Source: Flectobacillus roseus (GTDB taxonomy: Bacteria > Bacteroidota > Bacteroidia > Cytophagales > Spirosomataceae). From it: a stretch of 64,000 nt of DNA. Below, one piece after another: positions 1 through 8,854 of the stretch (the stretch's first letter is position 1; every line of letters begins with the position of its first letter). The notes under the pieces were generated by a model, which did no database searches, was not told the DNA's origin, and saw only the letters and a program-made list of their open reading frames with translations. The position numbers and the translations under genes were made by a program. The stretch is from NCBI RefSeq assembly GCF_030056665.1, contig NZ_JASHIG010000026.1; one strand, given 5' to 3'.

Positions 1-594
1 TATGAAAAAGTAGGAATTTGGCAAACTTCAGAAAAAGACGAAGCTGCAAAATATGGTAAAACTCCTGGCGAAATCAAAGTAAGAGATCAAAATGGAGATG
101 GTAAAATTACGGCTAGTGATGACCGTGTGGTATTAGGACAAGCTTCTCCAAAATGGTCAGGTGGTATTACTAACTATTTCACTTATGGAGATTTGTCCTT
201 GTCAGTGTTGGTATATGCACGTGTTGGACAAACTATTGCCAGTGATTATTTGGGATACTACTATCCAGGAGGTACAACTGCCTTGGTAGATTATTGGACG
301 CCTAGCAACCCAACAAACTCATATCCACAACCATATTTGAATCGTACAGACCAGTATATCTCTACGCTCAAATACATTGATGGGTCATTCTGGAAAATCA
401 AGGATATTCGTTTGAGCTATAATTTACCAAAATCTTTGTTGAAAAAGACCCCTTTGAGCAACGTTACCATTTATTCGACAGCCAAAAACTTCTTTACTTT
501 CAGCAAGATAGCAAACTATGACCCTGAGCGTGGTGGTTCGGTAGACTTTCCGCTTACTAAACAATTGGTGTTTGGTTTAAATGCTAGTTTTTAA
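1..594 (+). CDS. SusC-like TonB-dependent receptor, C-terminal part (5' end outside window)
   Basis: The reading frame is open from base 1, so this is the last 197 residues of a longer protein. The segment carries the features of the C-terminal third of SusC/RagA receptors: an EF-hand-like DQNGDGKIT stretch near residue 36 followed by DDRVVLGQASPKW, then alternating beta-strand sequence and an aromatic C-terminal residue (ends in SF), the usual outer-membrane beta-barrel signature. The family forms the TonB-driven outer-membrane channel that imports oligosaccharides captured by a SusD lipoprotein. A SusD gene starts 35 bases downstream, which fits the universal SusC-SusD pairing, and a GH95 fucosidase follows. 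The substrate cannot be told from this fragment. Confidence 0.93.
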   Translation, partial: YEKVGIWQTSEKDEAAKYGKTPGEIKVRDQNGDGKITASDDRVVLGQASPKWSGGITNYFTYGDLSLSVLVYARVGQTIASDYLGYYYPGGTTALVDYWTPSNPTNSYPQPYLNRTDQYISTLKYIDGSFWKIKDIRLSYNLPKSLLKKTPLSNVTIYSTAKNFFTFSKIANYDPERGGSVDFPLTKQLVFGLNASF

Positions 595-629
595 GAAAGT
601 ATTTGGTAAAACTTCAAACTTGATTCATT

Positions 630-2306
630 ATGAAAAAGATTTTTAGATATATAATTGCTTCAATTGGTTTGACTGGGACATTAGGACTTAATTCTTGCTC
701 TGATTTTTTGGAAGAAACCAATAAAAATACGGTTACATCAGACCAGTTTTACAAAACTGCCGAAGGAATGGAAGGGCTGGTTAATTCTTGCTATGCTCCA
801 ACGCGTATTTGGTATGGTAAGGTAATTGGTCATCTTTTGACCGAAGCTGGCACCGACGAAATGCTTCCCGGTGGATTTACTGGATATACCTATTTCCATG
901 ATTACAGCTCTACTTTACAAGCAACAGAAACGGGCTTCTTATTTGTTTGGAAAAGTTTTTACAGAGGTATCAATGCTTGTAATACAGCATTAGAATACCT
1001 TCCGACTTCGCCTTTATCGGCTAGTCAAAAGGCTATAAGAGAAGGAGAAATTCGTTTTTTAAGGGCTTTTTACTACTACCATTTAACTGAAACTTTTGGC
1101 GATATACCTTTGAGAACTAAGGCGACAGATGCTCCTGAAACCACTGCAATTCGCAATCCAAAGGACGATATTTACAAATTGATTTTTAGTGATTTAGAAA
1201 CAGCTTTGACACAGCTGAAAGGTGTAGTAACTCCACAAGGAGGACGTATCACCGAACCAGCGGTTGCAGCATTATTAGCACGTTTGTATTTGACTCGTGA
1301 TAAAAATACGGAAGCATTGACAATGGCCGACCGAGTGATTAACAATTATAGTTATAAGCTCATGAGCGACTACAAGGCTCTTTGGAATATCAGTAATAGC
1401 GATGGTAGCAAAAATTCTGAAGTAGTATGGTTTGTTAACTATTCCGAAAATAACAACCTCAATGACTATGGTCGTTATGATGACTTAGGATATTATTGGT
1501 TATGGGAAGGCGGAAATCATGCGCATGTATTGTATTTGCCCTATTTTGGTGGTGATAAAGGTTGGACTTATGATGTAGAAACTGGCCGTCCATTAGTACA
1601 ATATATGCCATCGAAATATCTCTTAAATTTATTTGATGAGACAAAAGATGCGCGATGGGCAGGCTCATTCCGTACTGTATGGTATGCCAACGACCCAACC
1701 TCACTTGCTGCTGGTATGAAATTAGGCGATACGGCAGTGGTTGTATCTAAAAAGGTTATTTCGGCAGAATACCGCAAGTCAAAACCTTATGTAATATATG
1801 ATGTAAATGATATCTATCAAGCAGACGGTTTACCTACTATTCCTCGTTGGCACTTCCCTGCACTCATCAAATTTGCAGACCCTACTCGCTCAGCGAGAGA
1901 TGTAATAAACAGTAAGCGTGATGCCTTCGTATTTAGATTATCCGAAATGTATTTAATTGCAGCAGAGGCTAGTATGAAACTTGGCGATAATGCAAAGGCG
2001 GCGAATTATATAAATGTAGTTCGCTCAAGAGCGGCACTTCCTGGACAAACATCCGCTATGCAAGTCAAAGCAAGTGATATGACTTTAGATTTTATTCTTG
2101 ACGAAAGAGCCAGAGAATTTGTTGGAGAACAGCTTCGTTGGTTTGACTTAAAACGTACAGGAAAACTCATCGAACGTGCGACCAAATATAATCCTTTTGC
2201 TTCACCAAACATTAAGGCGTATCATGGTTTACGTCCTATACCTCGTGTAGAAATAGATGTATTGCAAAACAAAAGTGAGTTTTTGCAAAACCCAGGGTAT
2301 AATTAA
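630..2306 (+). CDS. SusD/RagB-family nutrient-binding outer-membrane lipoprotein
   Basis: A 558-residue protein starting with a lipoprotein signal peptide whose predicted lipidated residue is Cys23 (context LGLNSC). The N-terminal half has the SusD TPR-like helices (EIRFLRAFYYYHL near residues 140-155) and the C-terminal half has the family's typical ending, in which DERAREFVGEQLRWFDLKRTG precedes LRPIPRVEID and a final NPGYN. SusD proteins sit on the cell surface as a lid on the SusC channel and bind the glycan. It lies 35 bases after the SusC fragment, surely in the same transcript. A strong hairpin follows it, so the GH95 gene downstream may have its own promoter. Family assignment is firm; ligand unknown. 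Confidence 0.96.
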   Translation: MKKIFRYIIASIGLTGTLGLNSCSDFLEETNKNTVTSDQFYKTAEGMEGLVNSCYAPTRIWYGKVIGHLLTEAGTDEMLPGGFTGYTYFHDYSSTLQATETGFLFVWKSFYRGINACNTALEYLPTSPLSASQKAIREGEIRFLRAFYYYHLTETFGDIPLRTKATDAPETTAIRNPKDDIYKLIFSDLETALTQLKGVVTPQGGRITEPAVAALLARLYLTRDKNTEALTMADRVINNYSYKLMSDYKALWNISNSDGSKNSEVVWFVNYSENNNLNDYGRYDDLGYYWLWEGGNHAHVLYLPYFGGDKGWTYDVETGRPLVQYMPSKYLLNLFDETKDARWAGSFRTVWYANDPTSLAAGMKLGDTAVVVSKKVISAEYRKSKPYVIYDVNDIYQADGLPTIPRWHFPALIKFADPTRSARDVINSKRDAFVFRLSEMYLIAAEASMKLGDNAKAANYINVVRSRAALPGQTSAMQVKASDMTLDFILDERAREFVGEQLRWFDLKRTGKLIERATKYNPFASPNIKAYHGLRPIPRVEIDVLQNKSEFLQNPGYN

Positions 2307-2734
2307 GGCATAAGGTGGAATTGTGAGTTACGAATGTAATCAATGGGTACGCTAAAAAATTCAAGTGCTTGTATGGTACATTTACCCTGATAAAGATTAA
2401 ACAGGAGTTATCCTGAATTTTTCGGGATTGGGATTATGCTCTAAGTTTTTATCAAAAAAGTGGTCGAAAAATATTTTTCGACCACTTTTTGATGCTATTA
2501 TGCTAGATATGACTTGGTTTAAGACGCAATCATTGCGTCTCTACTGATTGAATATAAATTTTAAATTAATTAATCGCTCACTCAATCTCTAAATCGCTAA
2601 ATTCGAGATGACTCATATTTTTCTATGAGTACAATTACGTAAAATATTACTTATGTGTAAGATGGTATTAATGACTTTTTTAAACAACAAAATCTAGCAT
2701 CTAGTACTATCATTTACTTCTAAACAATCCCATT
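2307..2734. other. 428-bp intergenic region between susD and GH95 gene
   Basis: No convincing gene. It holds one strong hairpin (listed separately at 2451-2493) and AT-rich sequence upstream of the GH95 start. I found no exact TAnnTTTG promoter element here, so the GH95 start site remains undefined. Confidence 0.6.
2451..2493 (+). terminator. Strong hairpin, probable terminator after susD
   Basis: An almost perfect inverted repeat: arms of about 20 bases (AAAAGTGGTCGAAAA and its complement at the core) separated by a single-base loop region, with T-rich sequence in the 3' arm. It is placed about 145 bases after the SusD stop codon and before the GH95 gene. It may be a terminator or an attenuator that lowers GH95 expression relative to SusC/SusD. 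Confidence 0.6.
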
Positions 2735-5206
2735 ATGAATTTAAAAACATTTGCTGTAAAAGCTCTTTTTTTAAGTACATTTAGCACTTTAGTATTTTCA
2801 CAAAATCCTCAAAAAGATTATAGGCTTTGGTACAAACAACCCGCCACTTCATGGAATGAGGCACTGCCAATTGGTAATGGTAAACTCGCTGCGATGGTTT
2901 TTGGCAATCCAGCCACAGAGCACCTTCAACTCAACGAGGAAACCGTTTGGTCTGGACAGCCTCACAACAATGTTGTAGAAAGTCATGGAGAAACAATTCC
3001 TACATTACGAAAACTACTTTTTGAAAAAAGGTACGCTGAGGCACAGGAGCTATCCAAACAGAAAATGGTTGCACCTCAAAATGGTATGAGTTATCAGCCT
3101 TCTGGTGATGTATATCTTCGTTTCAAAGGGCATGATAATCCACAAAATTACTCTCGTGATCTCAATATTAGTAAGTCAACTTCAACGGTGAATTATGAGA
3201 TAGAGGGCGTTCGCTATAAAAGAACAGCCATTGCCTCTCTCAGTGAAAATGTAATTGCAGTACACTGTGAAGCAAGCAAGGCGAAGTCTTTAAATTTTTC
3301 GGTATCTCTCAATTCTGCCCATCAAATCAAACAGGTTCTTGTCAAAAACGGTCTATTGGTTTTAACAGGTACACCAGCAGAACAAGAGAAATTAGCTTCA
3401 AAAGTTAATTATGAAGTAGATGTGAAAGTCGTCACTACAGATGGAAACATTGCCTTTTCAGACTCTACAATTGATGTAAAATCAGCCTCAGAAGCAACTA
3501 TTTACATTGCCATTGGAACAAATTTCAAGAATTACAAAGACCTTTCAGCCAACCCTCACGACGTAGCTATAGCATCGTTGAATAAAGGTTTGAAGAAAAA
3601 ATTTGGCCTACTATTACAGGAACATGTCAAAAATTATCAAAAGTATTTCAACCGAGTAAGTCTCGATTTAGGCAAAAGTAATCTCGATCATTTACCAACC
3701 AATGAGCGCTTGCAACAATTTAATACACAATTTGATCCTGAATTTATTGCGCTCTATTTTCAATTTGGACGATATTTAACGATTGCAGGTTCACAACCCA
3801 ATGGCCAGCCCACTACCCTTCAAGGTAAATGGAATGATCGTGTAAAACCAGCATGGGATAGCAAGTACACCATTAATATCAATACCGAAATGAACTATTG
3901 GCCTTGCGAACCAACCAATTTATCCGAATTGGGCGAGCCACTGTTCAAGATGTTGAAAGAATTGGCTGTGACAGGTCAAGAAAGTGCTCAAAAAATCTAC
4001 CACGCTCGTGGTTGGATGGCACATCACAATACTGATATTTGGCGTATTACAGGCCCAGTCGATGGAGGCTTTTATGGTATGTGGCCGATGGGTGGCGCTT
4101 GGCTAAGTCGTCATTTGTGGGAACATTATTTGTATACAGGAGATAAAAAGTTTTTACAAGAAATCTACCCTATCCTTAAAGGTGCATCAACCTTTTATGT
4201 GGATGCGATGCAAAAAGAACCTGAGCATGGTTGGATGGTTGTGAGTCCTTCCATGAGTCCCGAAAACACGTACAAAGATCCTATCGGAGGAAGTGCAGGC
4301 CTGAGCTATGGCACAACCATGGACAATCAGATTGTTTTTGAACTATTGACACATACCATACAAGCTTCTAAAGTATTGGGGCAAGATAAAATGTTTGCAG
4401 ATACTCTCCAAAATATACGTAAGCTAATTCCGCCTATGCAAATAGGTCAGTATGGGCAACTACAAGAATGGATTAAAGACTGGGATAAACCAGACGATAA
4501 ACATCGTCATATCTCACATTTGTATGGTTTGTATCCAGCCAATCAAATTTCTCCCTATCGTAATCCAGAGTTATTTTCGGCTGCTAATCAGACACTTCTT
4601 TCTCGTGGTGATATTTCGACAGGTTGGAGTATGGGTTGGAAAGTGAATTTTTGGGCAAGAATGAAAGACGGAAATCACGCCTATACTTTGATTAAGAATC
4701 AGTTAACACTTGTTTCTCCAAAAATACAAAGTGGTCAAGGTGGTGGAACTTATCCAAATTTATTTGACGCCCATCCTCCCTTCCAAATTGATGGAAATTT
4801 TGGTTGTACTGCTGGCGTAGCCGAAATGCTTTTACAAAGTCACGATGGAAGCATCGAGTTGTTACCAGCGCTACCAAGTGATTGGAAAGAAGGTAGTATC
4901 AAAGGCCTGAAAGCAAGAGGTGGATTTACAGTTGATATTACTTGGAAAAACCAAAAAGTAACAAAATTAGTTATTCATTCTCAATTGGGTGGAAATTGCC
5001 GTTTGAGACTAGACTCAGAAACAAAACCAAACAATACCGCTCTTAAACAAGCACAAGGTGAAAATCAAAATACATTTTATCAAGTAGAAAAAGTGGCAAC
5101 ACCATTAGTAAACCCTAGTGCTAAGGTAAATCCACCTGTGTTAAAGGATACACAATTATGGGATTTAAGTACACAAGCAGGTAAAACTTATGTGTTGAGT
5201 TTTTAG
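2735..5206 (+). CDS. Glycoside hydrolase family 95 alpha-L-fucosidase (or alpha-L-galactosidase)
   Basis: 823 residues, close to the usual GH95 length, with a cleavable signal peptide ending around LVFSQN, so it acts in the periplasm or at the surface. The N-terminal domain begins with the family motif WNEALPIGNGKLAAMVFG and LNEETVWSG. The (alpha/alpha)6 catalytic domain carries NINTEMNYW (Asn381 and Asn383), PSMSPEN (Glu510) and FQIDGNFG (Asp686). By comparison with the well-studied Bifidobacterium AfcA, these match the asparagines and aspartate of the base system and the general acid glutamate, so the enzyme looks intact. GH95 enzymes invert and remove terminal L-fucose, or L-galactose in some members, from side chains such as those of xyloglucan or host-type glycans. 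Adjacency to SusC/SusD suggests a small fucose-related utilisation locus; the exact substrate is inference. Confidence 0.93.
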   Translation: MNLKTFAVKALFLSTFSTLVFSQNPQKDYRLWYKQPATSWNEALPIGNGKLAAMVFGNPATEHLQLNEETVWSGQPHNNVVESHGETIPTLRKLLFEKRYAEAQELSKQKMVAPQNGMSYQPSGDVYLRFKGHDNPQNYSRDLNISKSTSTVNYEIEGVRYKRTAIASLSENVIAVHCEASKAKSLNFSVSLNSAHQIKQVLVKNGLLVLTGTPAEQEKLASKVNYEVDVKVVTTDGNIAFSDSTIDVKSASEATIYIAIGTNFKNYKDLSANPHDVAIASLNKGLKKKFGLLLQEHVKNYQKYFNRVSLDLGKSNLDHLPTNERLQQFNTQFDPEFIALYFQFGRYLTIAGSQPNGQPTTLQGKWNDRVKPAWDSKYTININTEMNYWPCEPTNLSELGEPLFKMLKELAVTGQESAQKIYHARGWMAHHNTDIWRITGPVDGGFYGMWPMGGAWLSRHLWEHYLYTGDKKFLQEIYPILKGASTFYVDAMQKEPEHGWMVVSPSMSPENTYKDPIGGSAGLSYGTTMDNQIVFELLTHTIQASKVLGQDKMFADTLQNIRKLIPPMQIGQYGQLQEWIKDWDKPDDKHRHISHLYGLYPANQISPYRNPELFSAANQTLLSRGDISTGWSMGWKVNFWARMKDGNHAYTLIKNQLTLVSPKIQSGQGGGTYPNLFDAHPPFQIDGNFGCTAGVAEMLLQSHDGSIELLPALPSDWKEGSIKGLKARGGFTVDITWKNQKVTKLVIHSQLGGNCRLRLDSETKPNNTALKQAQGENQNTFYQVEKVATPLVNPSAKVNPPVLKDTQLWDLSTQAGKTYVLSF

Positions 5207-5228
5207 GAGATAAAATTATAATGTATGG

Positions 5229-5260
5229 AAGGAGATGATTTTGGAATCATCTCCTTTTTT
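5229..5260 (+). terminator. Rho-independent terminator after GH95
   Basis: Perfect 12-bp stem (AAGGAGATGATT with its complement), a TTGG loop, and a run of six T residues spanning the end of the stem. It lies 23 bases after the GH95 stop codon. Confidence 0.85.
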
Positions 5261-5361
5261 ATTTCAATTATTTTCAAATTCCTTCTTCCATTGTCACCCA
5301 GCCGACAAATGACTTCTGGGCTTTTCTTCAACTTTGTATCGTAAACAACCAGAGAAAAGAA

Positions 5362-5811
5362 ATGAAAAATATCATATGCATTACCTTACTACTATTTTCA
5401 GTGGTAGTTCATGCGCAGAATATCAGACAAAAACATTTTTTATTGGAAAAAAATACGGCAATCAGTGGCTATGATCCTGTTAGCTATTTCTCCAATAAAC
5501 CTTTAAAAGGTAAAGCAAATTTGACCTACAATTACGAAGGTATCAATTACCGTTTTGCTAATCCGAATAATTTAGAAACCTTTAAAAGAACACCAGAAAA
5601 ATATGAGCCTGCCTACGGAGGATGGTGCGCGTATGCAATGGGTGCCAAAGGCGAAAAAGTTGAAGTAGACCCAGAAAATTATCGTATCTATGAGGGGAAA
5701 CTATATTTGTTTTACAAAAACTTTTTCTCTAATACTTTAGACGATTGGAAAAAGGAAGAAATAAAACTAAAAAAGCAAGCTGATAGTAATTGGACCAAAA
5801 TTTTTAAATAA
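5362..5811 (+). CDS. YHS-domain protein, exported
   Basis: 149 residues with a signal peptide (cleavage near VVHAQN). The rest is a YHS-type domain: AISGYDPVSYF near residue 35, then a YRFANPNNLETFKRTPEKYEP segment and GGWCAYAMGAKG, with a single conserved Cys near residue 93. YHS domains are small folds, thought to be metal-linked, found alone or in metal ATPases; this exported stand-alone form is common in Bacteroidota and its biochemical role is not established. A CAACTTTG sequence at 5329-5336 is one mismatch from the -7 consensus. The gene is followed after 5 bases by a DoxX-like gene, so the two are probably cotranscribed. Confidence 0.85.
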   Translation: MKNIICITLLLFSVVVHAQNIRQKHFLLEKNTAISGYDPVSYFSNKPLKGKANLTYNYEGINYRFANPNNLETFKRTPEKYEPAYGGWCAYAMGAKGEKVEVDPENYRIYEGKLYLFYKNFFSNTLDDWKKEEIKLKKQADSNWTKIFK

Positions 5812-5816
5812 ACCTT

Positions 5817-6200
5817 ATGAAAACCTTCAACCTACTGGTAAGATTAATTCCAGCCATTATTATGCTTCAGACTTTATTTTTTAAGTTCTCAGGAGCGGCA
5901 GAAAGTGTGTATATTTTTAATAGTATAGGTCTTGAACCTTGGGGGAGAATTGGTACTGGTGTTTTAGAATTAATAGCCTCTATCTTCTTATTGATTGACC
6001 GTAGGGCTATCTGGGGCGCTTTTTTAGGAATCGGATTAATGTTTGGCGCTGTTGTTACTCATCTTTTTATGATTGGTGTAGAAGTCATGGGCGATGGCGG
6101 ACAATTATTCTTTATGGCACTTGCTACATTGATTTGCTGTGCATGGATTCTCTATCAACGAAGAGCCGAGTTTAGCGTCATTCTGTACTCAATTATCTAA
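5817..6200 (+). CDS. DoxX-like four-helix membrane protein
   Basis: 127 residues with four predicted transmembrane helices (roughly residues 5-25, 43-60, 65-88 and 98-114). The N-terminal LLVRLIPAIIMLQTLFFKFSG and the central GTGVLELIASIFLLI are typical of the DoxX/DoxD-like family of small inner-membrane proteins that often sit with redox or quinone-linked genes. It starts 5 bases after the YHS gene. The family is likely; a function cannot be assigned from sequence. Confidence 0.75.
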   Translation: MKTFNLLVRLIPAIIMLQTLFFKFSGAAESVYIFNSIGLEPWGRIGTGVLELIASIFLLIDRRAIWGAFLGIGLMFGAVVTHLFMIGVEVMGDGGQLFFMALATLICCAWILYQRRAEFSVILYSII

Positions 6201-6217
6201 AAGGTTAAGCATTTTTG

Positions 6218-6225
6218 TATATTTG
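6218..6225 (+). promoter_or_regulatory. Bacteroidota -7 element upstream of crp/fnr-type gene
   Basis: TATATTTG, an exact match to the Bacteroidota TAnnTTTG -7 consensus, 25 bases before the ATG at 6251. It falls after the DoxX-like stop codon, suggesting the regulator has its own promoter. The -33 element is not clear. Confidence 0.5.
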
Positions 6226-6250
6226 GGAATCATCAATCCCCAAAATACCT

Positions 6251-6949
6251 ATGAATTTAGACACAAAATATTGGTATTTAAGAGACCACAGACTTTTTAG
6301 CGTGCTTTCTTCTTCTGAGTTAAAATCAATTTGTATGATATCCAACTTCAAAACAGCGAAGAAGGGTGAAATTATTTTATTTTCTCATGATGAGTCTGTT
6401 AGGGTGTATTTTTTGAAAAAAGGTACCCTGAAAATTGTGGAAGTAGATGATAAAGGCAACGAAATTGTTAAAGATATCATTCAAAAAGGGGATATTTTTG
6501 GAGAATTTACCCTTACAGAATCTGATTCGGACGAATACGCAGTAGCGGTATCTGACAACGTAATCTGTTGTAGCTTTAAAATGGAGGATTTTGAAAAACT
6601 TCTTGAACAAAACCCACAGTTAGGACTTTCTTATACAAAGTGGATAGGTTTTAGATTCAAAAGATTGCAAAATAGATATGCGAACTTGATGTTTAAGGAT
6701 GTACGTACTCGATTTATGAGCTTCATGAACGAATGGGCGTCGAAAGAAGGTACTCAACAAGATGAAGATGTGGTACTCCATAATTATCTCACTCATCAGG
6801 ATATAGCTAGTTTGATTTGTAGCACTCGACAAACGGTTACTCAGCTATTTAATGAATTTAAAGAAAAAGGAATTTTGGACTATTCTCGCACCGAAATCAT
6901 TCTCAAAAAAGCGAAAATAACCGCTAATTACATGGGTGTAAAAAGCTAA
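6251..6949 (+). CDS. Crp/Fnr-family transcriptional regulator
   Basis: 232 residues from the ATG at 6251. I chose this start because a -7 promoter element lies just upstream at 6218 and the cyclic-nucleotide-binding-like fold begins directly (MNLDTKYWYLRDHRLFSVLS). Residues about 20-115 form the cNMP-binding beta-roll (KKGEIILF, GDIFGEFTL). The C-terminal 80 residues hold a winged helix with recognition segment LTHQDIASLICSTRQTVTQLF. No cysteine cluster typical of oxygen-sensing Fnr is present, so an iron-sulfur sensor is unlikely. It sits between the YHS/DoxX pair and the DM13/YceI group and may control them; that is inference from position. Confidence 0.9.
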   Translation: MNLDTKYWYLRDHRLFSVLSSSELKSICMISNFKTAKKGEIILFSHDESVRVYFLKKGTLKIVEVDDKGNEIVKDIIQKGDIFGEFTLTESDSDEYAVAVSDNVICCSFKMEDFEKLLEQNPQLGLSYTKWIGFRFKRLQNRYANLMFKDVRTRFMSFMNEWASKEGTQQDEDVVLHNYLTHQDIASLICSTRQTVTQLFNEFKEKGILDYSRTEIILKKAKITANYMGVKS

Positions 6950-6989
6950 GTAAGTCAGTAAAAATAGATTTCCATTTTGTATTGAAGGA

Positions 6990-7108
6990 ACTAGGCAACA
7001 GGCACAAGGCAGAGAGTGTTAAAATGATTTTTAATAACCACCGAAAGCCGTTACCTGAAAGCCCAAAGCATAATCTTAAGTTTTATTTTACGCACTAACT
7101 TCATTCAT
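6990..7108 (+). repeat. Dispersed intergenic repeat family 2, copy A
   Basis: Begins CTAGGCAACAGGCA, continues with AGAGTGTTAA, then CCGAAAGCCGTTACCTGAAA, GCCCAAAGCATAATCTTA and a TTTTATTTT tail. The same order of motifs occurs at 21911-22018 (plus) and 45071-45199 (minus). This copy lies upstream of the DM13 gene. Confidence 0.65.
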
Positions 7109-7129
7109 TTAAACTTCTCCATTTAACAT

Positions 7130-7585
7130 ATGACTAAATACGTACTCCTCTGGCTATGTGTCGGAGGCTGGCTTGTAGCGTGTACACAAGAGGTAGCTCC
7201 AGTACAACAAGAAACCTCATCGACACCACAAAAACTCGATAGTGCTAGTACCAAAAACTTTACGAACAACAAAAAACTGGTTTTGACAGGCAACTTCATG
7301 AACGCCGTTCATCAAACCTCTGGAATTGCTAAAATTTATGCTGATTCAGCGCAGAAGAGTTACACATTAGTACTCGAAAATTTTAAAACTGACGCTGGTC
7401 CAGATTTAAGAGTTTATTTAGCAGAAGATCGAGCGGTGACTAACTTTATTCAAATCTCCGATAAAGTTCAAAACGGAAATATCATCTATGACATTTCTGG
7501 TGATATAGATTTTAAGAAAAGAAACCATGTTTTAATCTGGTGTAAAAGCTTTTCTGTATTATTCGGGGTTGCAGAACTCAAATAA
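7130..7585 (+). CDS. DM13-domain lipoprotein
   Basis: 151 residues with a lipobox (WLVAC, Cys18). After a Ser/Thr/Gln-rich linker, residues about 50-151 form a DM13 domain: LTGNFMNAVHQTSGIAKIY, then LVLENFKTDAGPDLRVYLAED and HVLIWCKSFSVLFG with the single conserved Cys near residue 140. DM13 domains are proposed to be redox or electron-transfer modules related to DOMON domains, but this is not proven. The gene is 8 bases upstream of a beta-barrel gene and heads a run with YceI and a DinB-like protein. Confidence 0.88.
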   Translation: MTKYVLLWLCVGGWLVACTQEVAPVQQETSSTPQKLDSASTKNFTNNKKLVLTGNFMNAVHQTSGIAKIYADSAQKSYTLVLENFKTDAGPDLRVYLAEDRAVTNFIQISDKVQNGNIIYDISGDIDFKKRNHVLIWCKSFSVLFGVAELK

Positions 7586-7593
7586 GATAACTT

Positions 7594-8310
7594 ATGAAAA
7601 AAATAATTTTGCTGTTGTTGATGCTATGCTCAATAACAACCTTTGGGCAATATGCCAAAATTCAAGAGGATGTCGATTTGTCAATTGCCTTTGGACAATC
7701 ATTTGCACCTTCTCTTTCCTATCAAAAACTCTATGGATTGGGAAAGAATAAGCGATTTAAAATGGGTTGGGGCTTACGAGCCAATGGGCTTTTTGGTGGA
7801 GAAAAAACCTATCGAACCGCACCTGCAAGATTAACCTCAGGACAATATAGCATTTTTGCCTTGTTCTCCGACGATATCGTTAGTAATATAGATACACTAC
7901 AATTATCAAAATCAGAATTAGGTTCGTTGAATGTCAAAATCGCCTTACAATATAGCTTTAAAAAGTTCGATGTGGGATTCAATATCGATGCCATTGGTGT
8001 AAGTTTTGGCGGAAAACAAACGGGTAAATTCCTTTCGTCAGCGTCGTCATCCTTGAACAATAGCGTACAATCAGCAAGTCCGAGTGTATTCAATTTGCTT
8101 TTGATTAGCGACAGCGACTTAGGAAGTTTGAACTCTGAGCTATATGCTTCATATCATTTGGATTCAAAATGGAGTTTGAGAGCAGGATTGAGTTTCCAGT
8201 TTTTAGAATATAAAACAGACCGTTTATTAACCTTTGAAAATGATCGCTTTAGACACAAAATCTTGCAACCATTTTTGGCAATCTCTTACCAAATTGGTCA
8301 TAAAAAGTAA
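7594..8310 (+). CDS. Outer-membrane beta-barrel protein of unknown function
   Basis: 238 residues with a signal peptide (MKKIILLLLMLCSITTFGQ). The mature part alternates polar and hydrophobic residues in short strands and ends ILQPFLAISYQIGHKK, resembling small outer-membrane barrels of Bacteroidota that contribute to transport or protein assembly. No specific family motif is recognised. It follows the DM13 gene by 8 bases and overlaps or abuts the YceI gene, so it belongs to that operon. Confidence 0.7.
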   Translation: MKKIILLLLMLCSITTFGQYAKIQEDVDLSIAFGQSFAPSLSYQKLYGLGKNKRFKMGWGLRANGLFGGEKTYRTAPARLTSGQYSIFALFSDDIVSNIDTLQLSKSELGSLNVKIALQYSFKKFDVGFNIDAIGVSFGGKQTGKFLSSASSSLNNSVQSASPSVFNLLLISDSDLGSLNSELYASYHLDSKWSLRAGLSFQFLEYKTDRLLTFENDRFRHKILQPFLAISYQIGHKK

Positions 8311-8854
8311 ATTATATTCTAAATATATTTTTTCGGGAGTGTTGCTGATTTTTAGTCATTACGGCTTTTCTCAAAATTGGAAAGTGGCTTCAAGCAGCAT
8401 AACCTTTAAAATCAAGCATGCTTTCGGCTCAACTGCTGAGGGTAGCTTTAAAGGCTTGACAAGTTCGATATTTTTTGACACCAATCAATTATTAAAAACC
8501 AGTATGAATGCTAGTCTCGAAGCCCGAACAATAGACACAGGTTTGGGCTTACGTGACAAAACATTGCGAGGTGTCAAATATTTTGATGTAGAAAAATATC
8601 CGAAAATCGATATGACCTGTACTCAGGCAGAGCGGGGTACTAAGGCCAATGAATACATCGGAACCTTTGAAGTGACGATGAGGAATAAAAGTAAAAGCCT
8701 TAAAATTCCTTTTACCTTCATACAAACAGGCAACACAGGACTCTTTAAAGCTAGTTTTCAAATCAATCGTTTAGACTTTGGCATTGGAGAATCTAGTGGA
8801 TTACTTGGTGATACTGTTACGATTTTTGTTACCCTAAACACCACCTCAATATGA
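8294..8854 (+). CDS. YceI-family periplasmic lipid/quinone-binding protein
   Basis: The YceI domain (NWKVASSSITFKIKHAFGST, then MNASLEARTIDTGLGLRDKTLRGVKYFD and a C-terminal FGIGESSGLLGDTVTIFVTL) is clear. YceI proteins are lipocalin-like beta-barrels that bind polyisoprenoids such as quinones in the periplasm. The start is uncertain. An ATG at 8234 would overlap the upstream gene by 77 bases and give no normal signal peptide. I prefer the TTG at 8294, which gives a basic n-region followed by a hydrophobic core ending at GFSQ and overlaps by only 17 bases. A GTG at 8339 is a further alternative. The stop codon overlaps the next ATG (ATGA), indicating translational coupling. Confidence 0.85.
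   Translation: MVIKSKLYSKYIFSGVLLIFSHYGFSQNWKVASSSITFKIKHAFGSTAEGSFKGLTSSIFFDTNQLLKTSMNASLEARTIDTGLGLRDKTLRGVKYFDVEKYPKIDMTCTQAERGTKANEYIGTFEVTMRNKSKSLKIPFTFIQTGNTGLFKASFQINRLDFGIGESSGLLGDTVTIFVTLNTTSI

Noticed and set aside
6251..6949. Oxygen-sensing Fnr
   Set aside because: No N-terminal cysteine cluster is present.
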